This document shows positions 9,101-19,364 of a stretch of 64,000 bases of DNA, piece after piece. Every line of letters begins with the position of its first letter. The stretch's first letter is position 1. This DNA comes from Eucalyptus grandis (taxonomy: Eukaryota > Streptophyta > Magnoliopsida > Myrtales > Myrtaceae). The DNA is taken from contig NC_052615.1 in assembly GCF_016545825.1 (NCBI RefSeq), forward strand, positions 36,357,516 through 36,421,515. The letters are read 5' to 3'. Made by a program: the position numbers and the translations under genes. The notes beneath the pieces are model-generated. The model did no database searches and had not been told where the DNA came from. It saw nothing but the letters and a program-made list of their open reading frames with translations.

Positions 9101-11158
9101 TTAGCCGGTTGCCAACCGTGACAAAGGTGAGCTTGAGGTTTGCCGGATCGGTAAGATCGAGTTTGCTCGACATTGACAAGCTCGAGTCTCGTTAGATTAG
9201 TGAGGCTCAAGCCTCACCAGTTGTTTGGTGACCTTGAGGTCGCTTGATGCCAGTGAGCTCGAGCCTCTCCTGGCCGGTCACTAGCCATCGCTGTGCCAGC
9301 CATTGGCTAAAGAAGGAGGAGGAAGGGAAAAAAATAGAATAAAGAAAATGAAATATAAAAAATAATTGTAATTTCAATTTTTAGAAAAAAATACAAAGTT
9401 AAAGAGGGAAAGAGAGAGTGTGAGACTTGCGTTGAAAATGGATCTTAAGTCCAACGCATTTAAGACCCATTTATCTTAAATTTTCAAATTTTAAACCCAT
9501 TTAATTAGTCTATTCAAAATATAAGTAACTTATATATGACCTATTTATGGTTTAAGACCCATTTTGACACATCTAGAATTATCTAACAAACAGCCACCAC
9601 AACTAGCTGCCTACCCAGCATGCCACGATAATTTGTGGTGACAACATTTCACCAAGGCCACTGGCTCTAAAGGGAACCAGCCCACCCACCCCATTAAAAG
9701 GAGTGCTGGACACTTGAAGTGCCAAAACTTAGCAGGAAGGGACATTTAAGTGTAAAAATTAAGAAAGTGACACTTAACTGTCAAAATCATAATAAAATGG
9801 ATCACTTAAGTATCAATCAGGCCAAAATTCGGCCAAAATGTTGACGTGGCGATTTTCCAGCGAGGTAAGTGCAAAATGACATTGTTTTGCATGTTGACGT
9901 GGCTAAATAAAAGCAAAAACGACGTATTTTTATTTTTCACGTGGTATATAATTAATATAAAAATTAATTTAATTTAATTATAAAAATAAATAATTATTAT
10001 TTAAAATTTATTAAAAAGTACCTCCTCCCCCTTTTTAAAATTTTAAATAATAATTATTTATTTTTATAATTAAATTAAATTATTTTTATATTAAAATTCA
10101 AATCTGCTAAAAATGATGTCATTTTTGTTTTGTTGAGTCAACACTCCAGCGAGCCACGTAAATGAAAAAAATAATAAAAAATTGTCACGTGGAATTTTCG
10201 GTAGGGTTCGTTGGAGATGTCACTTAAGTGTCCCACTTTTAGAAAAAAAGTGGCACTCAAGTGTCACTTTTCTAACTTTTGACACTTAAGTGTTAATTCG
10301 TGCTAAGTTTTGGTACTTGGGTTGTACTTTTTTCCCATTAAAAGAAATAAATCGCCCACGTTGCCCTGCAAAAAATAAGACCACCAGCATCGCAAAGGGA
10401 TAACCAATCACTAGCCCATCAACACCAAATGGCAAGAATCTTATGGTAAACATGTTTGAGACATTGCCAAATATTTCAAGTGCATGCCCCTTCGTATTTC
10501 AAAAATGATATTATAGAATTATGAAATATTAAATTACGTTTTATAATCTAACAGTTCAGAACACTTGACAATCGTTCCACGGAATTTTATATGATATCTG
10601 AACATAAGGTCATAAGTTCAAGGTATACATATTCATTGACATGGGCACGTTGACTATAGTCACCCAGTTGTTTGGATCAATAAATCATATAATCAATCTT
10701 TCAACTGAGCGAACTTTCTTCCCCCAAGGGAAAAGTAGCCCCATTACGTCTTCTCCCGTAGGCAGTAATAAACAACAAACTAATCATGGCCACTTTATAA
10801 TATCCATCAACAACCCTGCACCCCAATGTACCTTGCCGTAATTCTCAAAGTTGGTCTTGAGCATGTACTCCACGTTGGCCGGGTCGCAGGTGTAGACCTC
10901 GCTCCTAAAAGGGCGGAGCAACCTGTAGGTCCTGTGCTTGCCCGCGAGGTCAGTCATGTAGTCGTGCATGCGGCCGAAGTTCAGGAGGTTGTTCAAGACT
11001 GTCCCAGCGACGGGGTGGTACTTCTTGGCGGTCGCCACTGCCACCGTCTTGCTGCGGTGATGCTTCCATGTCTTGGCGAAGAGATGGGCCAAAGCTAGAG
11101 CCAAGACCAGGGCTGAAGCTGTGAAGAAGGTTGGATCGGAGATGAAACCCGGGGCCAT
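6130..11158 (-). CDS. Cytochrome P450, CYP704C1-like, copy 1 (intact)
   Basis: Six exons in coding order: 10832-11158, 8023-8238, 7650-7940, 7258-7578, 6644-6847 and 6130-6318. All introns are phase 0 with GT-AG ends, giving 515 residues. The start is the ATG of MAPGF, shared by all copies. Residues about 8-28 form a hydrophobic ER anchor. Diagnostic P450 features are present: I-helix AGKDTT (309-314), K-helix ETLR (375-378), PERW (431-434), and the heme loop split across intron 5 (FQ / AGPRICLG) with ligand Cys459. CYP704 enzymes are microsomal monooxygenases; characterised members hydroxylate long-chain fatty acids at the omega end, but the substrate of the 704C group is not shown by sequence. 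Intron 1 (~2.6 kb) carries a hAT-like and a Mutator-like insertion and a tiny retro-insertion. The residue after AY in the heme region is Trp, where copies 3 and 5 have Arg. Confidence 0.93.
8335..8390 (-). mobile_element. Micro retro-insertion: poly(T)+GGTCGGT with 14-bp target duplication, intron 1 of P450-1
   Basis: The sequence ACTCTCACAGCTCC at 8337-8350 (with its two-base lead at 8335) recurs at about 8377-8390. Only a T-run and GGTCGGT lie between, which on the minus strand reads ACCGACC followed by poly(A). The matching places in P450-3 (about 35350-35365) and P450-2 (about 26280-26295) lack the insert and have one copy of the target. This is the signature of target-primed reverse transcription with almost total 5' truncation. 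Confidence 0.7.
8596..9583. mobile_element. Non-autonomous hAT-like element in intron 1 of P450-1
   Basis: The element spans about 8604-9575. Its ends are inverted: TAGGGCTGTCAAATGGGT on the left and the complement of TAGATGTGTCAAAATGGGT on the right. It is flanked by degraded 8-bp duplications (GTATTAGT and GAATTATC) of a target that is single in P450-2 and P450-4 (GTATTAGC followed by TAACAAAC). P450-3 has the same element at the same place, so it was inserted before copies 1 and 3 separated. It has no transposase; the interior is AT-rich with a GC-rich core at 9105-9310 built from GCTCGAG/GCCTC motifs. Confidence 0.75.
9692..10344. mobile_element. Mutator-like MITE in intron 1 of P450-1
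   Basis: CATTAAAAG at 9692-9700 is repeated at 10336-10344. It occurs once at the equivalent place in P450-2 (about 26650-26658). The enclosed ~633 bp has long imperfect inverted ends sharing the core CCAAAACTTAGCA and several CACTTAAGTG-like repeats. The middle (about 9960-10085) is a large AT-rich palindrome that could fold as a hairpin. A 9-bp target duplication with long inverted repeats is characteristic of Mutator-like elements. No coding capacity. Confidence 0.7.
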
Positions 11159-11321
11159 GTTTAGAGCGGGCAGCGGAGGGGGAAGTGGTCGTTGTCAGTG
11201 GGATTCGTGGTTTCTTAAAGGCGGGTTTCTTGTTCTGTTTGAGGAGGGAGTACGGGAAGCCAAGTTGCGAGATAAGAAGTCATTATGACGGAAAGGACCA
11301 AGTAGAATGTCTGAGGCATAG
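11159..11321. promoter_or_regulatory. 5' flank of P450-1
   Basis: Sequence directly upstream of the start codon, about 110 bp of which is recognisably shared with the 5' flanks of P450-3 (38268-38400), P450-2 and P450-4. It should hold the 5' untranslated region and proximal promoter. I could not place a TATA box or transcription start with confidence. The similarity is cut off by the transposon starting near 11322. Confidence 0.35.
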
Positions 11322-12840
11322 AGCTGGCAAAGTGGGTTATAAACTCATATTATAACCCATTTTTAGTTAAATGGGTTATATAAGAGTTAAGTAAAAGTTG
11401 AATATGAGTCAGAAATAGATCAAATGAAAGTTAAATATGAGTCAGAAATGGGTCAAGTGAAAGTTAAATATGGGTTAAAAATGGATCTGAGAAAATAAAA
11501 CACATAAAAGAGGGTATAAATGGGTTGTTAGGAAAGAAAAGGAAACTCACTTTAAAGTTTAAACCCATGGCCTTTTATAACTTTATAAAAATGTTTTTTT
11601 TTATATAAAAGATCAAAATTATAATTATTTTTCATATTTCAATTTTTTTCTTTTCATTTTTCTTTCCTTTTCTCCTTAGCCGCCGGTGACCACCGGCTGC
11701 GACAAGCCGGGCGAGGCTCGAGCTTGCTGGCAGGTCGTTGACGAAGAGCCTCGCCGGCATTGGGTGGGGCCTCGGCCTCGCCCGGATTGGTGAGATCGAG
11801 CCTCGCTTGATGCCGGCGAGCTCGAGTCTCGCTAGATCCGATGAGGCTTGGCCTTGCCAACGATTGGCGAGGCTTGAGCCTCGTCGAATCAGGCGAGACT
11901 TGAGCTCGCCAGCATGGGTGGGGCCTTGGCCCGCTAGATCAACGAGATCGAGCCTCGCCCAATGCCGGCAAGCTTGATCTCGCTGTAGCCGGTCGCCGGT
12001 CGTCATCATGGCCGAGCCAGGAGAAGAAGAAGAAGAAAAAATAAAAAATAATTATTAAAAATTAAAAATAATATTTTTTCCCTCTTTTTTTTTTTTGAAA
12101 TGATGGATACTAGGTGCTGTGCATATTAACCCGTGCAATGCTGTAGCTAACGCACTTTTGTGAAACACTTTAGTAGTACTCCTGAGTCGAAACTCACTCA
12201 GCATACCCTTTAAAGGATTATGTGGTACGATTGGATCGAATAAGCCCTTATGGAATAAATATTCAGTCGCTGGGAATATGGCTTCTCAAACAGTCAAAAG
12301 GTAGGTTTTGGTTGGAGGAGTACAAAATGGGAATAAAAATCATATTTAAAAAATTAAAATTTTGATTTTTTTAAAAATATTTTTAAAATAATTATAAAAA
12401 TTTTCCATTAAATTTGTATTGCATAAAAATTGTTAAAAAATTTGTATTGCATTAAAAATGTTTTAACAATAATGAGCTTTTTAGGTTTAGTTAATTTTTT
12501 TCATGTTACGGTTTTTAGTTATTCAATGATATGTTCACTTAAAATAAGAGAAGCATGTGCATAGTCTAATTTTTTTTTATAAATATTTCAATTTATAGGT
12601 TTTTTTAACTTTATTTTATTTTATTTACTATTTTTAATTTAATTTGAAGTTTTAATCCAATTAGCATATGGTAGAAGTGAGTTTTCCTAGAATCTTAATA
12701 GATTTTAGCAATATGTGTCAGATATGGGTCGGGTCGGGTATGGGTCACTAGATTTACACTACAAGAATATATGTCAAAATTGGTTAAATGGGTCAAATAT
12801 GGGTCGACCCATTTTCGACCCGATCCACTCATTTGCCTTC
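11322..12840. mobile_element. Composite non-autonomous hAT-like element upstream of P450-1
   Basis: The left end (about 11326, CTGGCAAAGTGGGTTATAA) and the complement of the right end (about 12836, GGCAAATGAGTGGATCGGG) are imperfect inverted repeats. Both continue into degenerate AAATGGGT motifs, as in the intron-1 elements. The core at 11680-12010 is the GC-rich module, here with many GCGAGGCTCGAGCC-type units. A secondary insertion may occupy about 12085-12330. The open frames over the GC-rich core are repeats, not genes. The target duplication could not be fixed. Confidence 0.5.
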
Positions 12841-12849
12841 CCTACCAAC

Positions 12850-13556
12850 ACATGACATGAGAAGCACCCAATCTTCTGTCTGCTTGAAAAGTGTAATAAC
12901 TCCAACAAAAAATTTGGTGAGAGTGAAATGCTTTGTCCCCTAACCTCCAACTATCGACCAAGTGATCAAATGCTGGAATCGGATGTGATAGATGTCGTGT
13001 TCGAATCTCGGTGTCTCACACTCAGGTAACCCTGGAGGCGGTGCCTTCTGTTCTATATGTGCGGCGAGGCGATTTGTATGTATACGAAGGAAAGTCGAAC
13101 CTAAAATTCCGAGACTCCATATTAATTGGGTAAAAATAGTACTTAGTACCCTTGGCCAAATGGCATATGTGCCAGGAAAGTGCAAGAATTTCAGCCTTCT
13201 ATGCCTCCACCAAATTCCCTCTTCAATGAATAAAACAGAAGAATGCACGTCCAGGGGGGAATCCAGTAGATGCTACGAATGCAGTGGTAAAAGCCAATTT
13301 TGCAAGAGGTTGCGTGCAAGCCAGGAAAAAATGGAATTCGCCTGGTTCAACAAATTGAGTACCAAACAAGCATTGCGCTTCAAGAAGATCCAATCCATAC
13401 GCCACACACTCTCATCTACATGGATGATATTCTTGGCCATGCATCTCGAAGATGGAAAGTTCAAGCCATGAGAAGACATTGCAGAGGAACTTTCGAAATT
13501 TCCTAATCAATATCTTCCTCAAACGCAAATTATCTACCTTTGCAGAAGATGCTACC
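12850..13556 (+). repeat. B flanking module (partial), 5' side of P450-1
   Basis: This block recurs at 40797-42631 and 42632-44283 (same orientation) and inverted at 29640-32340 and 53690-56420. It begins with GAAATGCTTTGTCCCCTAAC and contains GTTCGAATC near 13001, a perfect match to the core of a Pol III B box, which hints that part of the block is tRNA-related. A weakly conserved frame (PADAT, AV-KA, FARG) is seen in several copies, but every copy has stops or frameshifts and I do not recognise a family. The block ends in the target of the hAT-like array that follows. Confidence 0.5.
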
Positions 13557-16500
13557 CTAAGTAGCACCGACACGCAACACGACATGACACGTTGACGCGT
13601 CATTTCTTAAAAATAAAAAATTCCGACACGTTGGGACACGTTGTATATTGAATGAATATTTTTATTTAATTAATTTGATTCAAATTCATAAATAAATAAT
13701 TAATTAAAAAAGAGACTACATTGAATTTACACTAATAATATTAATAAATCAATTCATTGAAAATTCAAAAAACATATTCATAGTTAATGTGTATCTATGT
13801 TTGGAAACAAGTTTTTAACTTTAACAAAAGTTATTGACGAAATTAATGATTAATAAGAAATTAGAATCAATTTATTAAATAAATCCATGATCTTCTACAA
13901 ATGACCAAAATTGATCATTATTCAAAATTCAGTATTTTTATTTTTCAAAATTATTTTTTAATCTCATTTATTTATTTTAACGTTTAAGAAAAAAAGTCCC
14001 CACACCCTCAACTCCTTTCTTTCCCTCATCCGTTTCCCTCCACCCCAAATTTATTACACTTTTATTTTCCTCCCCCACCACCTGACAGTGATAGATAGGC
14101 TGTTACTTCCCCTCCCCCAAAATTAAAAGTCACGCCATCAAATCCCTTTTATTATTATTATTATTATTATTTTTAAGTTTTCTTATAAAAAAACCTAGTC
14201 ATCCCTCCTTTTCCTCCTCCTCCTCACCTCTCGCCGCACGACCCCCTTCCTCTCCTCTTCCTCTTGATCCTTCTCCTCCTCCTCGCTGCATGACTGCCTT
14301 CCTCTCCTCTTCTGTCTCTCGTCATCTCTCGCCGTCACGAGCTCGTCGTTGCTCGCAGCCTCGTCTCTACTCCATCACCCTCGCCTCCACCCTCCATCTT
14401 CTGGACACACATGTCAAAACATGTTTGATCATGTGTCGGAAAATCCGACACGCAATGACCATATGTCCGATCGTGTCCAAGCGTGTCAACGTGTCCGACA
14501 TGCTCCGACACGTGTTGGACATGACATGGAAGCATGGGCAACGTGTTCGTGCTTCATAGTTGCCATCTAAGTAGCACCGACACGCAATACAACGCGTCGA
14601 CACATTATTTCTCAAAAATAGAGAATTTTCACACGTTGTGACACGTTATATATTAAATGAATATTTTTATTAAATTAATTTGATTCAAATTCATAAATAA
14701 ATAATTAATTAAAAAAGAGCCTACAATGAATTTACACTAATAATATTAATAAATCAATTCATTGAAAATCCGAAAAATATATTCATAGTCAATGTGTATC
14801 TATGTTTGGAAACATGTTTTTAATTTTAACAAAACTTATTGATGAAACTAATGATTAATAAGAAATTAAAATCAATTTATATAAATAAATCCATGATCTT
14901 CTACAAATGACCAAAATTGATCATTATTCAAAATTCAGTATTTTTATTTTTCAAAATTATTTTTTAATCTCATTTATTTATTTTTCCATTTAAAGAAAAA
15001 GTCCCCACACCCCCAACTCATTTCTTTCCCTCATTTGTTACCCTCCTCCCCCAAATTTATTACCCTTTTATTTCCCTCCCCCACCACATGACAGTGACAG
15101 ATAGGCAGTTACTTCCCCTCCTCCCAAAATTAAAAGTCAAGCCAGCCATCAGATCCCTTTTTGTTTTTTTTTTTTTGTTTTTAAATTTTCTTATCAAAAA
15201 CCCTAACCAGCCCTCCTTTACCTCCTCCTCCTCCTCCTCCTCGCCGCTTGCTGCACGACCGCCTTCCTCTCCTCTTCCGTCTCTCATCGTCTCGTCATCG
15301 CTCGTAGCCTCGTTTCTGCTCCCTCACCCTCGCCTCCACCCTCCATCTTCTGGACACACATGTCAAAACGTATTTGATCATGTGTCGAAAAATCTGACAC
15401 GTGTTGACTGCGTGTCCGACTGTGTCCAAGCGTGTCAACGTGTCCGATACGCTCCGACACGTGACGGACATGACACGGAAGCATGGGCAATGTGTTCGTG
15501 CTTCATAGCTGCTATCTAAGTAGCACCGATACGGAACACAACGTGTCGACACATCATTTCTCAAAAATAGAGAATTTCGACGTGTTGGGACATGTTATAT
15601 ATTAAATGAATATTTTTATTTTTAATTAATTTGATTCAAATTCATAAATAAATAAATAATTAAAAAAGAGCCTACAATAAATTTACACTAATAATATTGA
15701 TAAATCAATTCATTGAAAATTTGAAAAATATATTCATAGTTAATGTGTATTTATGTTTGGAAACATGTTTTTAACTTTAACAAAAGTTATTGATGAAACT
15801 AATGATTAATAAGAAATTAAAATCAATTTATTTAAATAAACCCATGATCTTCTACAAATGACCAAAATTGATCATTATTCAAAATTATTTTTTAACCTCA
15901 TTTATTTATTTTTCTGTTTAAGGAAAAAGTCCCCACACCCCCAACTCCTTTCTTTCCCTCATCTGTTTCCCTCCTCCCCCAAATTTATTACACTTTTATT
16001 TACCTCCGCCATCACATGACAGTGATAGATAGGCCGTTACTTCCCCTCCCCCAAAATTAAAAGTCACGCCAACAGATCCTTTTTTTTTTTTTTTTTTTAT
16101 TATTATCAAAAATCCTAGCCAGCCCTCCTTTTCCTCCTCCTCCTCCTCCTCCTCCTCACCGCTTGCTGCACGACTGCCTTCCTCTCCTCTTCCGTCTCTC
16201 GTCGTCTCGCGTCGTCACGAGCTCGTCATCGCTCATAGCCTCATCTCTGCTCCCTCACCCTCGCCTCCACCCTCCATCTTCTGGACACGCATATCAAAAC
16301 GTGTTTGATCATGTGTCGAAAAATCCGACACGTGTTGACCGCGTGTCTGACTATGTCCAAGCGTGTCAACGTGTCCGATACGCTCCGACACGTGATGGAC
16401 ATGACATGGAGGCATGGGCAATGTGTCCGTGCTTCATAGCTACTATCTAAGTAGCACCGACACGCAACACAACGCGTCGACACATCATTTCTCAAAAATA

Positions 16501-19364
16501 GAGAATTTCGACATGCTGAGACACGTTATATATTAAATGAATATTTTTATTTTTAATTAATTTGATTCAAATTCATAAATAAATAATTAATTAAAAAAGA
16601 GCCTACAATGAGTTTACACTAATAATATTAATAAATCAATTCATTGAAAATCCGAAAAATATATTCATAATTAATGTGTATCTATGTTTGGAAACATGTT
16701 TTTAACTTTAACAAAAGTTATTTATGAAACTAATGATTAATAAGAAATTAAAATCAATTTATTTAAATAAATCCATGATCTTCTACAAATGACCAAAATT
16801 GATCATTATTCAAAATTCAGTATTTTTATTTTTCAAAATTATTTTTTAATCTCATTAATTTAATTTTCCGTTTAAGGAAAAAGTCCCCACACCCCCAGCT
16901 CCTTTCTTTCCCTTGTCTGTTTCCCTCCTCCTCCAAATTTATTACACTTTTATTTCCCTCCCCCACCACATGACAGTGACAGATAGGCCGTTACTTCCCC
17001 TCCCCCAAAATTAAAGGTCATGCCATCAGATCCCCTTTTTATTATTTTTGAGTTTTCTTATCAAAAACCCTAGCTAGCCCTCCTTTTCCTTCTCCTCCTC
17101 CTCCTTGCCGCTCACCGCATGACCCCCTTCCTCTCCTCATCATCTCTTGCTGTCGCAAGCTCGTCGTCACTCGCAGCCTCGTCTCTGCTCCCTCACCCTC
17201 GCCTCCACCCTCCATCTTCTGGACACGCATGTCAAAACATGTTTGATCATGTATCGGAAAATCCGACACGCGTTGACCGCGTGTCCGATCGTGTCCAAGC
17301 GTGTCAACATATCCGACACGCTCTAACTAATGTCGGACATGACACGGAAGCACATGCAATGTGTCCGTGCTTCATAGCTGCAATCTAAGTAGCATCGATA
17401 TGCAACAAAACGCGTCGACACGTCATTTCTCAAAAATAGAAAATTTCGATATGTCGGGACACGTTATATATTAAATGAATATTTTTATTTTAATTAATTT
17501 GATTCAAATTCATAAATAAATAATTAATTAAAGAGAGCCTACAATGAATTTACACTAATAATATTAATAAATCAATTCATTGAAAATTCGAAAAATATAT
17601 TCATAGTTAATATGTATTTATGTTTGGAAACATGTTTTTAACTTTAACAAAAGTTATTGATGAAATAATGATCAATAAGAAATTAAAATCAATTTATTTA
17701 AATAAATCCATGATCTTCTGCAAATGACCAAAATTGATCATTATTCAAAATTCAGTATTTTTATTTTTCAAAATTATTTTTAATCTCATTTATTTATTTT
17801 TCCGTTTAAGGAAAAAGTCCCCACACCCCCAACTCCTTTCTTTCCCTCGTCCATTTCCCTCCTCTCCCAAATTTATTACACTTTTATTTCCCTCTTCCAC
17901 CACATGACAGTGACAGATAGGTAGTTACTTCCCCTCCCCCCAAAATTAAAAGTCAAGCCAGCCATCAGTCCCCTTTTCTTTTTCTTTTTTTTAGTTTTTT
18001 TTTTATCAAAAACCCTAGCCAGCCCTCCTTTTCCTCCTCCTCCTCCTCGCCGCTCGCCACACGACCGCCTTCCTCTCCTCTTTCGTCTCTCATTGTCTCT
18101 CGCCGTCGTGAGCTCATCGTCGCTCGCAGCCTTGTCTCTGCTCCCTCACACTCGCCTACACCCTCATCTTCCGAACACGCATGTCAAAACGTGTTTGATC
18201 ATGTGTCGGAAAATCCAACACGCGTTGACCGCGTGTCCGATCATGTCCAAGTGTGTCAACGTGTCCGACACGCTCCGACACGTGTCGGACATGACACGGA
18301 AGCACGGGCAATGTGTCCATGCTTCATAGCTGCTATCTAAGTAACACCGACATGCAACACAACGCGTCGACACGTCATTTCTAAAAAATAGAGAATTTCG
18401 ACACGTTGTGACACGTTATATATTAATTGAATATTTTTATTTTTAACTAATTTGATTCAAATTCATAAATAAATAATTAATTAAAAGAGAGCTACAATGA
18501 ATTTACACTAATAATATTAATAAATCAATTCATTGAAAATTCGAAAAATATATTCATAGTTAATGTGTATCTATATTTGGAAACATGTTTTTAACTTTAA
18601 CAAAAGTTATTGATGAAACTAATGATTAATAAGAAATTAAAATTTATTTATTTAAATAAATCCATGATCTTCTACAAATGACCAAAATTGATCATTATTC
18701 AAAGTTCAGTATTTTTCATTTTTCAAAATTATTTTTTAATCTCATTTATTTATTTTTCCGTTTAAGGAAAAAGTCCCCACACCCCCAACTCCTTTCTTAC
18801 CCTCGTCCGTTTCCCTCCTCCCCCAAATTTATTACACTTTTATTTCCCTCCCCCACCACATGACAGTGACAGATAGGCCGTTACTTCCCTTCCCCCAAAA
18901 TTAAAAGTCACACCATCATATCCCCTTCTCTTTTTTTTTGAGTTTTCTTATATAAAACCCTAGCCAACGCTCCTTTTCCTCCTCCTCGCCGCTTGCCACG
19001 CGACTCCCTTCCCTCTGATCTTCCTCTCAATCCTTCTCCTTCTCCTCCTCGCCGCACGACCCCCTTCCTCTCCTCTTCCTCTTGATCCTTCTCATCCTCC
19101 TCGCCGCACGATCATCTTCCTCTCCTCTTCCGTCTCTCGCCGTTTCTCGCAATCGCGGGCTCGCCGTCGCTCGCAACCTCATCTCTACTCCCTCACCCTT
19201 GCCTCCACCCTCCATCTTCTGGACACATGTGTCAAAACGCATTTGACCATGTGTCGGAAAATCCAACACGCATTGACCGCGTGTCTGATCGTGTCCAAAC
19301 TTGTCAACGCGTCGGACACGACACGGAAGCACGGGCAATGTGTCCGTGCTTCATAGGCTGCTAC
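13548..19364 (+). mobile_element. Tandem head-to-tail array of six hAT-like elements (~0.93-1.02 kb each)
   Basis: Six same-orientation copies lie at 13557-14559, 14567-15508, 15516-16439, 16447-17377, 17385-18329 and 18337-19356. Each starts CTAAGTAGCACCGACAC and ends in the complement of CTATGAAGCACGGACAC, so the ends are inverted repeats of about 17 bp. Neighbouring copies are separated by only 7 bp, variants of CTGCTAT. The array as a whole is bounded by GATGCTAC and GCTGCTAC; the matching empty site at 42370-42377 has a single GCTGCTAC. This is an 8-bp target duplication, as for hAT elements. Each unit has an AT-rich left half, a pyrimidine-rich middle and a right part full of GTGTCCGACACG palindromes. 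No transposase; short frames in the units are not genes. Confidence 0.8.

Noticed and set aside
14290..19338. Many 60-145-codon frames inside the hAT-like units
   Set aside because: They repeat with the transposon units, differ in frame and stop between units, and consist of Ser/Pro/His-rich low-complexity sequence. No transposase motifs are present.
13557..19356. CRISPR array or satellite DNA as explanation of the ~0.95-kb tandem repeats
   Set aside because: The units have inverted terminal repeats and an 8-bp target duplication and occur in a plant nuclear context, which fits a transposon array and not a CRISPR locus.
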